NCBI GenBank assembly: GCA_021018995.1
Contig: CM037584.1
Coordinates: forward strand, 171,386,317-171,450,316
Length of the DNA: 64,000 nt
Source of the DNA: Chloranthus sessilifolius
Taxonomy: Eukaryota; Streptophyta; Magnoliopsida; Chloranthales; Chloranthaceae
Direction of reading: 5' to 3'
The position numbers and the translations under genes are program-made. Within the stretch, counting starts at the first letter, position 1; each line of letters begins with the position of its first letter. The notes beneath the pieces are model-generated. The model worked only from the letters and a program-made list of their open reading frames with translations, was not told where the DNA came from and did not search any database. Below are positions 1-12,572 of this stretch, in pieces.

Positions 1-1082
1 TGAAACTCTTGAGGAAACTTGACGCGGGAAAACTACCCTAAAATACGTGAATGCACATGATATGCTAATTTGCCGAAATTAAACTAATTAATTGAACAAT
101 TAACCACAAATTAAAGTGATACCTTAGGGTTTTGCAGGATTCCGCTTATGTAGCCATGCTTGATTCATGTAGGGTACAATCTGATGTGCGAGATCCATTA
201 GGAAAGGCGGAAGAAGCGATCTTAGAGATAGAACTCTAGCTTCGTCTAAGTCGGGGTGTTAGATCATAATAAGCCCAACAACGGTCATGGATCAATGGGC
301 TAAGATCGGATTCAATCCACAATGATGGACATCAAGGTTGTTCTAGATCTAGGGTTTGGGAATTGAACCAATCAATAAAAAGGGGAAAATGAGATAAAAG
401 AGATTAATAAGAAAATAAGAAGATTAAAGAAGTAATGAGAAGCTCAAAGATAACATGGGCATCTCACCCTTGGCCTCACACCAAACCACATGGGGAAGAA
501 GACTCACTCTTCAAAGCTCATCTCAAGCTCAATGCAAAGCATTTTCATTAATTCATCAACAAGTGGCCAAAAATGGCTTATATGTTTTATAGTGATTACA
601 AATAGGAATAACTCTAAAATAGAAAAGTACAATGTTACCCTAAGCAGGTGACTTACATTTGACTATGGTAGCCAAGGCGACGCCATGGTGTTGCCATGGC
701 GAATAGGATCGTAGATCGCCATATATGACTAAATGGCAAGAGATTAACATATGGCGACGCCATGGGGGTATGGCGCCATAGCATCGCCGTATACGCTATT
801 CATAATAAGTTATGTACTCTATCATTATATTATAAGATAAGTTATATAAGCTATCAATTATATAAGCTCACTTATATAGTTATATTATAAGCTATAAAAT
901 ATAACTTATAAGTTATTTAACTTATAAAAGTCATATAAAAGGGTATTGGGAGTTAGGATTTAGGGTTATTACCTATTGCTCTCCGTCTCTTGCTCTCCCT
1001 CTCTCGATCTCTAGCAGCTCCTTCAACGACAAGCAGGTATGCCATTTATTTTTATTTATTTTTTGTTTTATTTTCTGTTCTG
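1..1082. other. Gene-free stretch with LTR-like and AT-rich debris
   Basis: No coding region is supported. Read on the minus strand, 411-700 looks like a retrotransposon LTR leader: a TATA-like run lies at about 577-592, followed by a transcript-like stretch. Positions 670-780 hold several self-complementary GCCATGG/GGCGACGCC words. Positions 795-935 are a very AT-rich quasi-repeat built on ATAAGTTATATAAGCTAT-type words. No partner LTR is visible, so the element type is not known. Confidence 0.35.
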
Positions 1083-1600
1083 ATTTAGGGCTATTAGTAT
1101 TTTTTTTTTCTCTGTTTTTCTTTTTTTGTTTTGCTTCAGCAGCTTCACCATCACGCTCCTTCATGGCATGGCTTCAACAGCTCCTTCGACAGTTCGACAA
1201 CATACGCCAATTATAATTTTTTTTCTGTTTTTTTGGTTGCTGTTTTTCTTTCCATTTTTTTCTGTTTTTATTTTCTTTTCTTTTTTCTCTGTTTTTTTTT
1301 CCCTGTTTTTGTGTTCTCTGTTTTTTTTTCAGTGTTTTTTTTCTGTTTTTCTGTTCTCCATATTTTTTTCTATTTTTTTGTTGTCTATTTTTTTGTTTTT
1401 TGTTTTTCTGTTCTCCATTTTTTTTCTTTTTTTTTGTTATTTGTTTTTTTGTTGTCTGTTTTTTTTTCAGTTTTTTTATTCTGTTTTTTGAATATGATTG
1501 ATTGTTTTTATTTTTTTATGTTTTTTTGTTTTTTGTTTTTTGTTTTTTTGAATATGACTGACTATTTTTATTCTGTTTTTTTTATTTTTTTAAAAGCATA
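1083..1600. repeat. T-rich low-complexity tract (TTTTTCTGTTTT type)
   Basis: About 500 bases of nearly pure pyrimidine on the plus strand, built from imperfect TTTTTCTG and TTTTTGTT units. The long phenylalanine-rich frames across it (1126-1670) follow from this composition and are not genes. It lies directly upstream of the hAT transposase fragment and could be that element's degenerate leader or intron; this is inference. Confidence 0.8.
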
Positions 1601-1856
1601 CCCTATAGAAATATATATTTTCTTAAATTTTTCTTGTGCTCAGCCTTCCAATTCTAAGGGAAATGAATGAGGTTGTTTAGGATATTAAAATGAATTATTA
1701 TTCATTTTGTAAAGTAAATTTATTAGTTTTTTTATCATTTTTGACATTCAGAAAAATTATTGGGATAAGTTTTTTTTCCCTGTGTCTTTTGGCATGCCAT
1801 GGTGTACGCTTGTAGCTCCCAAATTGATATTAATATGAATTATAAAACAGTATTTT

Positions 1857-2331
1857 ATGGAGGACTCAAGTTCGTCTTCCGTGAGCTTAAGGAAAGACCC
1901 CAGGTGGAAATATGCTCATCTTGTGGATGAGAGGAACACAAATACCATGACATACAATTTTTGTAAGAAAACTACAAAGGGAGGAATAACCCGACAAAAG
2001 CAACATCTTGTTAGGGTAGGAAATAATACAACAGGATGCCTTAAGTGTCCTCCAGACGTTGAAGAGGAAATGAGACAAGTTTTGGGTGTGTCAAAAATAC
2101 AAAAAGTAGCCAAGAGAAGGATAGTATGTGACTCGATACATGAGTGATGTACTTGGGAGAGTTGTTGAGGAAGATGTGTATACAAAATTTGTAGTTATGG
2201 ATGTTAAAGAAATACATGGATCAATCAGTTCTAGGAAAAAGGGCTCTACAATCCTCGTACAAGAGGCCCTATGGATGGGTTTGTTACTACTACTCCAAAT
2301 TTGGCAATGGAAGAAAGGTTGAGTGAAGGGC
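1857..2331 (+). pseudogene. hAT-superfamily transposase N-terminal fragment (BED finger)
   Basis: The ATG at 1857 opens a 96-codon frame. It contains the lysine-rich BED zinc-finger region typical of plant hAT transposases (KDPRWKYAHLVDE, then FCKKTTKGGITRQKQHL, then GCLKCPPDVEEEMRQ). The first cysteine of the usual CxxC pair appears to be replaced (TYNFC instead of a CNFC-like motif), which would weaken zinc binding. The frame stops at 2147. A second piece with the family's GPMD-F-V segment (RGPMDGFVTTTP) follows in another frame near 2260-2325, so a frameshift separates them. The dimerisation and catalytic RNase H-like parts are absent. It is dead and partial, and its link to the hAT MITEs nearby is inference. 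Confidence 0.75.
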
Positions 2332-2517
2332 TTAGCATCTATGAGCACTAACCATATATTTATATTGGTTCCAAAAGACATTTACAGTACCCTTATGAGG
2401 TAAATTTTCTAACAGTTACCAGGTTTAGGTGTTCACTTAATCCGAAACTAATGGCTCTCTGCATCTCAAACTACTTTTTGGAATTCAAGTTTTTATAGCT
2501 TAAAATACAGATTGACA

Positions 2518-5037
2518 ATGGGAGGGATAAAAGGTAGTGCTCCACTGGTTTTACGGGGCGGGAGACTGGTTCTGCAAACTATGCCGCAATCTCAACTTTC
2601 GAAGGCGGCATGTTTGTCATCGGAATGGGTGTGCTTCCACCAGGGAGGTGGGAGTGGTAGTTAAATCATCGGAGGAGCACACTTCCCAGGTGGACACGGA
2701 ACCATCAAGTGATCCTAAAGGCGAGCCAGGAGCGGGACCTGAAGGAAGGGTGGTCGGTCGTTGGCAAGCGTTTTCGAGGGATATCTCGGGGCATGGCGAG
2801 GAGTGCACATTGCCGTTACGATGTTTCCTTTACGGAGGTCGTGGGGAAGGACAGACACTACCGCCGGGAAGGGAAGTCGGTGGACATTTGTTCGAGACTG
2901 TGTCGGCTCCCAATGTTGAGGGGGGGTCGCTTAGGCTTAGGCGGGATTTTATGTCCACACAGTTTGATTCTCTTGCTTCCAATCTACAAATTTATTGGGT
3001 GGTGTTGCATGTTGTTCAAGATACTTTATCACTATTTAATATTCACTTGTGGATACAAAGTTGTTGGGAGTATGTTAACATACCGGCAGTATCGATAATT
3101 ACAAAGACAATTTCTACTTCGGTTCCCGTCGGAGGATGACTGTTTGACGTTGTGGCAACAAAAATCCTTCCGGATTGCGGGCACCCCGGTGGAGTGCGGG
3201 GTCTGGGAACCTTCAGTAGGTGATCTGCAGCTATAGTGGGGGGAGGGGGGGGGGGTCAGGATCCGAGTCTTCGGTCTCCCTCTTCACGCCTGGACCACCG
3301 AGGTTCTGAGGGGGAATGGAGATCTCTGTGGGAGGTTCATTATTGCGGATCGGAGCTCCGTCAATCTCTGGGATACTCGCAATGTTCGGATCCTCGTTGC
3401 TGTGGAGTCCTGGGAACGCATTCCTAGATCGTGCCTGATTCGCCTATGCGGTCAAGAATATCGGGTCTTCATAAAAATGGCGCTCGTGAACATACTCTGT
3501 TGTACCACAGAAGAAGGCCAGTTGCTCATCGAACCATGTGGGGACGGGGTAGTATGGCCCAAGAGGGATGAAGCATGGCGGCCGGAGGGGGGCCTGCCCA
3601 CGGATTCAGCGCGGTATGGTGTACACCGGTGGCCATCCTCGTCGACGGAGGGGATGGGTTTGGGAGCTGTTAGGGCAAGTCATGCTAGTGTTAGAGAGTT
3701 GGAAGAAGGGGAAATTGAGGGAGATTCGCAGGTCTTGAATGTTGAGGGAGCTCGAGTGAGGACCGGGGACGATGTTTTGGGATGTTTACGACTACCGAAA
3801 CTGGCTGTATGTCACAGATCTTCTCCGATTTCGAATCCCCGTGTTGTTAGAGGCGATACTACAGATCTCTCACCGTCTATGTCTTCTACGGTCGAGATCT
3901 TCTCGTACATCAAAGCCGACAAAGTACACCTGTACAGGAAGGTGGTAGGTGAGGTGATGGTGATGCCGGAGAGGATGAACGAGGTCAATAGGCGTACGTG
4001 GGATTCGATGGAGAACGAAGCTATCGGCTACCTTTCGAGTAAAAATCCTTCTGCTAACAAAAAGGGGTTTAGGGTTTATCACCGAAGAAGAAGGCTTTCT
4101 GTGTTGCCTCGGGGTGTGAGAGGGGTTGGGAAGTCAACACGTCGTTGGCTTTGTGAACCTCCTGGAAGCTTAGCTGAGTCGTTGAGTTTGGTTGACCAAT
4201 ACTTCTCGGGGAGGGAGGTTATTAAGTTTTGTTTTTCGGTGGAGTCACGTGACCTACTGAAGGATACCTTTGTGGGTCCTACCTGGGTCAATACGTGGAG
4301 GACAGGTGGAGGGGGGTTTCTCCAGTAGAGGACAATTGGCAATGGGGCTTGACTGGATTTGTTCTGCGGAGGGTCGGGGGGGTTTCGATCTTATGTCGGA
4401 TCGGAGACCCACAGTTAGGTTGGCCCATACCTCTATCGGGTTTTACTTCCTGGGTCTTAGTTCTCGTATGTGGGGAGATATGATGAAACTGGACTCGTTA
4501 CTCGCTGTGACTAAGGCGACTCGGTGGGTTAACACAGATGGGGAACTCGATGTGCCCTCAAATAAGAGGGGTTATGTGATGGAGGGTTCCTGGCCGTGTT
4601 GCCTCAATTTCAGGGAGGTATTGCCGAAGCAGTTAGCCGATATGAGCTCTGAATGTTTTGTTGATGTGCTAGAGCGACAAGTGGTGAGATTGCCGGAAAA
4701 CAAAGGGGAGGAGGTGGGACCCCATATGGACTGTGGATTGAACAAACGGGTCATTGAAGGCTTCAATGGGGATGGGTCTGCTGAGGGGACCAGAGTTTCA
4801 GCAGATATTGATCGTCTGATCGATCTAGGGCGTAAGCTCAGGATGTCTTTTAAAGGGTCTAAGGTAGAATTGTGGGAGGTGTTCAGGTCTATCTTGATCA
4901 ACCGTCAGGGTAACAAAAGGAAGCGTCGTGGTGGGTCGCGGGAACTTACGCGATTGCAATGGGGAATGTCGGATGGGAGAGGTACGGAAGAGGGTATAAG
5001 CCTCTCTTCGAGTTTGGGCGGGATGTCAACCAGTTAG
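2518..5037 (+). pseudogene. LINE ORF1 remnant with RanBP2-like zinc finger
   Basis: The ATG at 2518 begins MGGIKGSAPLVLRG. After a one-base frameshift at about 2556 the frame continues as GDWFCKLCRNLNFRRRHVC and then a further cysteine. That is the W-x-C-x2-C ... N-F ... C pattern of RanBP2-type zinc fingers, although the last pair is spaced C-x4-C, so the finger is imperfect. Further pieces at 3402-4328 and 4270-5037 are in different frames and appear to be the RNA-binding middle and the acidic/basic C-terminal part of a plant LINE ORF1. It is in the same orientation as ORF2 and ends 10 bases before it. It is recognisable from context more than from sequence identity. Confidence 0.6.
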
Positions 5038-5046
5038 ATAAAGAAG

Positions 5047-8000
5047 ATGTTATCATGGAATGTGAGGGGCATTTGTGATGGTAATAAACGGGCAGGGGTT
5101 AAGCAAGTGATTGCGGCCATTAAACCGGGCGTCATTACTCTCCAAGAGACCAAATGGGGTAGCTGCGATAGGAGGAAAGTTGAGTCGATTCTTGGAGGTG
5201 GTAGATGGGACTGAATCGGTGTCGATTCCGATGGTGCTTCAGGTGGTATCCTGGTGGCCTGGTCCTCGGTACTCTTCGACAAATTGGATGAGGAATTGGG
5301 GTTGTTTTCGGCATCGGTGGTACTTCAGGACAAGGTGTCTGGGAAACAGTGGATGTTTGCGGGTATTTATGGACCATCTGTTGACAGAGAACGGGGTGAT
5401 TTCTGGTTTGAGTTGGTTACTCTTGCTGCTAGGTGGGACCTTCCTTTCTGTCTGGGTGGGGATTTTAATACAATCTGATGGGGTTCGAAAAGTAGGGCGG
5501 GCCGCCGGACGTGGGAGTCATGCGGGATTTCAATTCTTTCATATCGGAGTGGGGGTTAATGGATGTTCCTTTAAGTGGTGCGTGTTTCACTAGGTCTAAT
5601 CTCCAGGAGAACCCGTCCTTTAGTAGGTTGAATAGGTTCCTTTGTAGTCTGGATTGGTTAGAAATTTTCCCGGGGGCTCAATTGGAAGCTTTTGCTCGAG
5701 CTGTCTCTGATCATTGTCCTGTGGCTCTGACTTGCAATTCTAGGGGAAAGGGGTCATCTCCTTTCCGGTTTGAAAACATGTGGTTGTTGGGCGAGTCTTT
5801 TCAGGAGAAGGTTTCGGGGTGGTGGAATGAACCGGTGCCTTCCGGGACAGCTGCTTACCGATTTATATCTAAACTCTGTCGGCTTAAAGACAGAATTAGG
5901 CTATGGAATCGGGATGTGTATGGACTGGTCCACTTCAAGAAGGAGGTTTTGCTCTTGAGGTTGAAGGAGTTGGATAATTTGGAGGAGGTCAAAATCCTTA
6001 CGGCTGATGAAAGAGAAGAAAGATATCGAAAGAAGTTGGAGTTCAACAGTACTTGTAGGGACGAAGAAGTGTGCTGGATTCAAAAAGCTAAGGTTAGATG
6101 GCTCAGAGGGGGATGCTAATACTAAATACTTCCATGTGGTCGTCAATGCCCGTAATAAATCTAAGTATTTTGGCAGTATTGTCGTGGATGGTGTGACGTA
6201 TTCGGGTGACAATCAGGCCCGGGATAGCATTGTCACGTTCTATAAACGGATGTATACGGATGATGGTCTCTCGAGGCCGCTGCTGGATGGTTTATCTTTC
6301 GATGCTATTTCGGCGGAGGAGAGCATGGGGTTGGAGAGTAATTTTAATGAAGACGAGGTGTGGCAGGCAATTAGGTTTGGTGGTAGGAATAAAGCGCCGG
6401 GACCAGATGGTTTTACCATGGAATTCTTCTGAACCTTTTGGGCGATCATTAAGGTGGACCTAATGGAGGTTATGTTTGAGTTTCACAAGTCTGGTTTTAT
6501 TGGGAGGTCTCTAAATTCCACTTTTATTACCCTCATTCCCAAGAAAGATGGAACTGAGGATATCTCCAACTACCGTCTGATTAGCCTCACCAACTGTCTT
6601 TACAAGATTATATCGAAGGTGCTCGCAAACAGACTCAAATTGGTGATGAATATTGTTATCTCGGGTAATTAGGGGGCTTTTGTCCGTGGCAGATAGTTAG
6701 TGGATCTAGTTGTGGTGGTGCATGATACTATCCACTCGGCTCATAATCAACGCCATCCGGCTGCAATTTGAAAGGTGGATATGGAAAAAGCGTATGATTG
6801 GGTCAACTGGGAGAGTCTTGATTATATGCTCAGAAGACTGGGGTTCGGCGCGACATGGAGGAGATGGATGCGTGGATGTTATTCATCGTCATAATTCTCG
6901 GTTCTAATTAATGGCACGCCGGCTAGGTATTTTAAGAGCTTCAGGGGTATCAGGCAGGGGATCCACTATCCCCTTTTCTCTTTAATATGGTGGGCAAGGC
7001 TTTATCTGGGCTGGTCGTAAGTGTCAGGGAGCTCAATCTTATTACCGGTATTCAGGTGAGTGCTCAAGGAAGATTTATCTTGCATTTACAATACGCAGAT
7101 GATACAATTTTATTTGGAAAGGCCAATGTGATGGAGTTCAGCTCTTTGGCTGATATTCTTTCGGTGTATGAGGCGGTGTCGGGGCAGCGGATTAATTTTC
7201 TCAAGTCCTCTATCATGGGGATTGGTGTTGAGGAGTCTCTATTGGATGATTTGGCAGGTACGGTTAGTTGTGCTATTGAGAAGCTGCCCATTAAGTACCT
7301 TGGTTTGCCTCTCAGTTTCAGACAGCCCACGGCTCGTGATTGCCTTCCTGTGGTGCAAAGGTTTAAACAACAATTGTCGTCGTGGAAAGGAAGGCTTCTG
7401 AGTAGTGGAGGTAGGCTGGTTCTAGTAAAAGCAGTGCTCTCGTCGATGCCCATCTTCTTCATGTCGATGCTCAAGTGTCTCATGGAAATTATTAATCGGC
7501 TTGAGCAAATCCAACGGTCCTTTCTATGGGAAGGGTCCCGTATGGACAGACGATACCACCTTGTTAATTGGGATACCTGTCAATTGCCAGTCGCGTGTGG
7601 TGGTTTGGGTATACGCAGTTTGAAATGGTCAAATCTGGCGATGCTTGGTAAGCGGTTTGGAGAGCGGGGAGGGTTGAAGAGAGGGACAGCCTTTGATGGT
7701 TAGTGTTGTCAGAGAAATATGGTCTCTCCTTTGGTAGCTAGGGGATCTGCCCCACGGCACACAGGGGTACTTCGGCGTGGTGGAGAGGTATTTGTAGCAC
7801 TTGGGAGATTTTTGCAAGAGGCTTGTGATTTACTTGAGGGTGTGGCACCCGCATCAGATTTTGGGATGATGTTTGGTTGGATGGGGGCCCACTTAAGGTT
7901 TCCTACCCAAATATTTTCGCCATTTCTTTGAATCCGGGTGGAAAGAAGGAGGAATTTGTCTCACATACTCAAGGGAGGACTTTGTGGGAAGTCGCTACTA

Positions 8001-8563
8001 GAAGGTTACTGAGAGACTGTGAGGTAAGTGCCTTCTCTGGTCTGATGCAGAGGCCTTATGAGGCACAAAGGAACTCTCAAGGTCATGATCAGAGGTTTTG
8101 GGCTCCGAGTAGAGATGGTCAATTTAGTGTTAAAGCTTTTTATAGGTTGTATAGAATCCTAACGAGGGACCAATTAATTCGGAGGGGTAAAGATATCCCT
8201 AATTGTTGCGTGATGTGTTCCGATGGGGAGGAGTCCCCTGCTCATCTTCTTTTACATTGTCAGGTGACTTACGAGATTTGGGGTGTAGTTATTAAGTCCT
8301 TTGGGATGAATTGGATTACACCAGCGACGCCTTATCTGCAACTGCTTAGTTGGTCAGCTGTGAAGGTTGAGGGTGGGAATATTGGAGGTTTCTTTGTTTG
8401 TCGTATTCTGGTGTTTATGGTGCGAGAGAAATTCCAGGATTTCGAGAATAAGAGTAAACCAGTGGGGATGATCATAAAATCGATCACGAAGCTGGTGAGA
8501 TTTTTGGCGGCTAGAGGTGGGATTGGTGTTAGTCACAACTCCTATATTTGGGATCTGGGTTAA
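5047..8563 (+). pseudogene. LINE ORF2 remnant: APE endonuclease, reverse transcriptase, zf-RVT
   Basis: The frame opens MLSWNVRGIC, the usual start of the endonuclease/exonuclease/phosphatase domain. It continues with ITLQETKW, WMFAGIYGP and GGDFNTI (5047-5478), with one in-frame TGA at 5209-5211. After a frameshift the endonuclease ends with a DHCPV-type motif (about 5706-5720). The reverse transcriptase follows: KAPGPDGFTMEFF at 6391-6432, LIPKKDG and SNYRLISLTN near 6530-6600, KVDMEKAYDW near 6775, and the catalytic YADDTILF near 7090-7113. The frame at 7877-8563 carries the C-terminal zinc-binding region (CCVMCSDGEESPAHLLLHC). At least six stops or frameshifts are visible. Confidence 0.88.
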
Positions 8564-8739
8564 GTTGGGCCAGCTACGATTGTGGCGTATTGTTGGATGA
8601 TGTTTTTTTCCTTTCTTTCTCTTTTGTTTCTGTTTTGGTTCGTGTAGTCGTTGTATTGGTCTTTCAGCGTCTTGCTGTTTTCAATATGGTTTCTATTACC
8701 GATCAAAAAAAAAGCATAGATTGGATGCTTACTGGTGCA

Positions 8740-8960
8740 CTTTTTGCCACCTGGCACACATCCTTGACCAATCCAAGTCGTCCAAGTTGCAAATCAGGAT
8801 GTGAGTTGATGTTAACCTAAAATTGGTGCCCATCAAAGGATTCTAATCATTCGATCTAAGCTCTTTAATATAGACGGATGTTCAAATTTGATATGGGGAG
8901 CGTGTTGAAGTGGTTCGATTGGATGGTACTAATCCGCTAAACAAGTGCAAAAAGAGTGTT
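8740..8960 (+). repeat. Dispersed repeat, family R1 (copy 1)
   Basis: This stretch contains GCACACATCCTTGACCAATC and later GGTACTAATCCGCT. Related copies are visible at about 24,440-24,690, 54,880-55,160 (reverse), 55,860-55,980 and 57,490-57,780. No coding capacity or clear terminal structure was found, so the class is unknown. Confidence 0.55.
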
Positions 8961-10034
8961 CTATCTATCAATGCAGTGTTCTATCTATTGATTTCGGATT
9001 GTTAAGTACACCAAAGGTAGCGCAGACAACGGTCAACACTAACTTCCCTTAAATCCATCTTGTGTGCGGTATTTGATGTATCCAGATTCCAACATACGGT
9101 TGGAATGTTGATTGGTCAAAATTAAAACCGGTAGGAACAACAACGGTGGCTGGGATGAGGCTCATCTGAAATTTTGGTAAAATACTCCACATGCACAATA
9201 GTTAATGATTAGATTAACATGGACGGTCTCTACCACCTTGCTACACATGTAATCACCTGAGATTATGTAAGCCACATGCGACACAAGTGGTTCACATCAG
9301 AGTATAATGATAGGGCTATGTATAGTTAACATTATGCACAAAAAATGCGGGGAAAGAGCATATTTTTTACCCTTGTAAAGTGGGTAATTACAAGTAAAAG
9401 TCCTAAAAATATTACGTTTAATGTGATTACATAGAAGAGAATGTGCCCTAAGTATCAACCGTCATATAAAATACTAGGTTGAAAGAGTAAAGTAGATCTA
9501 CCAACTAGCAAACAACAATTGCCAAAGTAAACATACCAATAACAAAAAATCACATCATATATTTTGAAAGCATAATAGATTTAGAGTTCCGATTTTAAGG
9601 AATATATGGATCAACTATAGTCAAATCTAAAATTAATTTGAGACGATTGAAAATTAATAGAAAATATTTCAAGATAGTGATTTAATCCAATTTGATTCAA
9701 ATACATTTATAAAAGATATCACTCTAAAAGGCATGGACGTTTGCTAAAGTGATAATGACCTCAAGAATGAAGTTCGAGATTAGGAGTTTAAATCACACTC
9801 CTACTCTTTTTTAAGAGTTTAAGGATAATGTTTGATGAGAGCTATGATTTTTTTTTCTCTAAAAAGAGGGAAAATAATCCTTTTAAAGTTTTGGAATGGT
9901 ATTTTTCATCTCACTTCGGTTATGGCAGCCATATGTAGGCCCACCCAAATCCTCTCCTAAAATTATAACATACCTATCCTTATGGTGCCCAACGTTGACA
10001 AAGCATAAGCGAGCATGCCTAGGCAGCCACCATC
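8961..10034. other. Gene-free intergenic DNA
   Basis: AT-rich sequence with no supported frame on either strand. I see no terminal repeats or RNA gene in it. Confidence 0.5.
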
Positions 10035-11010
10035 ATAAGTGGGGACTACACACAGCTTTTGATGACGTTATCCTCCTTGTTTATGTTGACGATATCAAGG
10101 GCATCGGTGACGACATCACTACAATCATAAATGTGTGATATTGGCAAAGGTTTTTGGCATCAAAGATCCTGGTCACTCAAGCACTTCTTAGGATTTGAAG
10201 TTGTTCGTTCCTCCAAAGACATCTTCATATCTCAAAGAAAACATGCTATTGACTTCTTAGCTAGATTTGGATGTTGATCTCTGATCCTGATTTCTCTCTG
10301 ATGGAACCTAATCACTCCTCCCTTCATGCTCAGAAGGGCGAAGGGCTATCTGACCCTAGGATGTATCGGGGGCTTGTTGGGAGGATGATTTAATTCCACC
10401 GCACGTCCAGACATTAACTCTGTTGTAAGAGTATTCAGTCAGTTTATGCACTTACCAAATGGTATCTTAAAGCTACTTCAGATCGAGGCATTCTGTACTT
10501 TCGAAATGATCATCTTTAAATTTCTTGATACTCAAATGTCGATTAGGTTGGGTCTACAATTGATCGTCATTCTACTTCTAGATATTGTACCTTCTTCGAC
10601 GGTAATCGACATCTAGGAGAGTAAGAAGCATATTGTTGTTCTACACTTGAGTAAAAAGGCTTGGTATCGAGTTATGGCAAATAGGTCTTGTGAGCTGTTA
10701 TGGCTATTGATCATTTCTTAATGAGCATGGCCTACTATTTACATCTTTGATTCCTCTACACCATGACAATGAGGCTGTAATTCATATTGCTTTTGATTGG
10801 GCTTACTATGAGCATTTTAAACACAATCATGTGAACATTCATTTTATCCGCAAGAAGATTCCATAGGGTCTTATCTCTCCTATCCCTATTCACACAACTC
10901 AAAATCTTGCGAATCTCTCCATAAGGCTCGTGGACCTTCTCGAATTCAATAAACTTGAGTCGAGTTGGGCTTGATTGAAATCTATTGTCCAACTTAAGAG
11001 GAAGTGCGGA
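10035..11010 (+). pseudogene. Ty1/copia reverse transcriptase-RNase H relic
   Basis: In-frame pieces read DDVILLVYVDDI (10,058-10,093), with the catalytic YVDD of copia reverse transcriptases. They are followed by KDPGSLKHFLGFEV, MYRGLVGRMI and RPDINSVVRVFSQFMHLP, and then an RNase H part with a DRHSTSRYCTF-like stretch near 10,560-10,600. HNHVNIHFIRKKIP near 10,825-10,865 resembles the end of copia RNase H. A purine-rich PPT-like tract follows at about 10,991-11,007. Stops and frameshifts are frequent. No gag, integrase or clear LTR pair is attached, so it is a 3' fragment. Confidence 0.8.
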
Positions 11011-11322
11011 TGTGTACTTATATGGACTAATTAGTTTGTATTTATAGGTCTTAACGTTGAGCATGAGCATTCATTTGAATATCTATAGAAGTCTAAGGGT
11101 AATTCTGCCATCCTAGTTTTATACTAACCAGTGGAAAATTTTGCAATTTTGGAACTCCACTCTTTAATATTAAAGAGGAAGATGTGTGAGGGATTTACCC
11201 TCCCTCCTCCCTCAACTTCTTGTCTTTTATCTATCTTTTTCACTTTTTTTATCATAATTATGTAGTTTAATTTGATATACCAACAAGATAGTGATGCTGA
11301 ACACATTTATAAAGAAGATTAA

Positions 11323-12572
11323 GGCCATGTTTGGTAACCCTTTTGATGGGGACATCAGATTCAAGCACCCGCCAGTGACGTTTGGAAGATGGAAGAAGAT
11401 CAACAAAGGCGAAAGAAGGAAAATCAGCTCAAATTCGGAGAACTGAAAATTTCTTAATCAATCGATCGACTCTAGCCATCGATCGATTGAGAATGGATGG
11501 ACAGTGGAACAATATTCTAAGGCGGAGTAAAATTCCTCAGTCGACCGATCGAGCAGGGAAATTCGATCGATCGATTTAGACCTGTGGCGTCTGACAATTA
11601 ATTACTTTGTCAGTCGATCGATCGAGCCCCAAAATCGATCAATCGACTATTTGCGGGAATTTGGACGGCAATTTAGTGTTTTGGCCGAAATTTTTCATTT
11701 GTGTTTTATTTTATTAGGATTATTCTAATTTTGTATTAGGGTTTTGGTTAAGCCTATTTAAAGGCTTGTAAACAATTTTATTATTAGTTTTTGGTGAATT
11801 CAAATTGCTTATGCAAACTTGAGAGTTTCAAACTTTCATGAGGGTGTGATTCTCTCAAAACAAAGAGCGATTCTTCGATCCCGCGTGCGGTTTTGTGCGA
11901 GGCCAACTCTTCTTCCATCTCTATCTTCTTTAGATCTATGGTTTGCGTCAGTAGCGTACCTAATTATTATTTCTCAAATTAAACCCCAGATCTAGCCTAT
12001 TTATCTCATAAAAAAAAAAAAATCCAAAATCAACCTATTTGTTCATCACTAATTCTTTGTTAGCCTCTTATTTTGTACGGTATCGAGAGAACCCCCTTGT
12101 GAGTTCGTTCGACGCCCTAAAACTATCGGAGATCTAGCCATTCATAAGAACCCTAGACTTCTAGATCGATAGGGAACGTACACGAATAGTAACGCTATTG
12201 TGGGCCATAATTAAATCATTTAATTGACTTTCTAGAATTTTCCATGATTATTTGTTATGTGAAATTGTTATTTATTAATTGTTTCAGTTAATTTTAATCC
12301 TAATCTCAGCCCTAGCATTACATTTAATAAGTTCCCACATCACCTTTCCCAAAAAGTACTTCTCAAAGGGAAAAATAATAGGTGAAGTGCACCTTTCACC
12401 TAGGGACTTGGCCACCTTTAGCTGAAAATGGTATTCTCTTGAAAAGCTGCTTCTCACACCACCAGTTTTAGCATGTAATATACCTTTTTGAGAAGCAACA
12501 TTAGAGAAACATGTGATAACCTCTTTAAAGCACCTCAAAGTGCTTCTTAGAAAAGGGTTGCCAAGTAGGGCC
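11323..12572. mobile_element. PIF/Harbinger-like element with LTR-like internal sequence
   Basis: The left end GGCCATGTTTGGTAACCCTT and the right end (read inward GGCCCTACTTGGCAACCCTT) form an imperfect inverted repeat. The element is flanked by TAA on both sides (11,320-11,322 and 12,573-12,575), the 3-bp duplication typical of PIF/Harbinger. The middle (about 11,400-12,250) is unrelated: it holds several CGATCGATCGA palindromes and, near 11,740-11,775, a TATA/leader-like stretch as in LTRs. It may be a MITE with an LTR inserted in it. No transposase is visible. Confidence 0.6.

Larger units (their letters stand above)
2518..8714 (+). mobile_element. Degenerate full-structure LINE (non-LTR retrotransposon)
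   Basis: It has two consecutive decayed ORFs. ORF1 starts at 2518 and ORF2 at 5047 with an endonuclease, then a reverse transcriptase and a C-terminal zinc-binding region ending at 8563. A short 3' tail ends in an A-run at 8705-8713. This order is that of plant L1-type LINEs. The GC content is visibly higher than in the surrounding DNA. Stops and frameshifts break both ORFs, so it cannot move itself. I did not find a convincing target-site duplication. Confidence 0.88.

Noticed and set aside
1126..1670. Long overlapping frames rich in phenylalanine, like membrane proteins
   Set aside because: They arise from a T-rich low-complexity tract; codon content is TTT/TTC only and no family resemblance exists.
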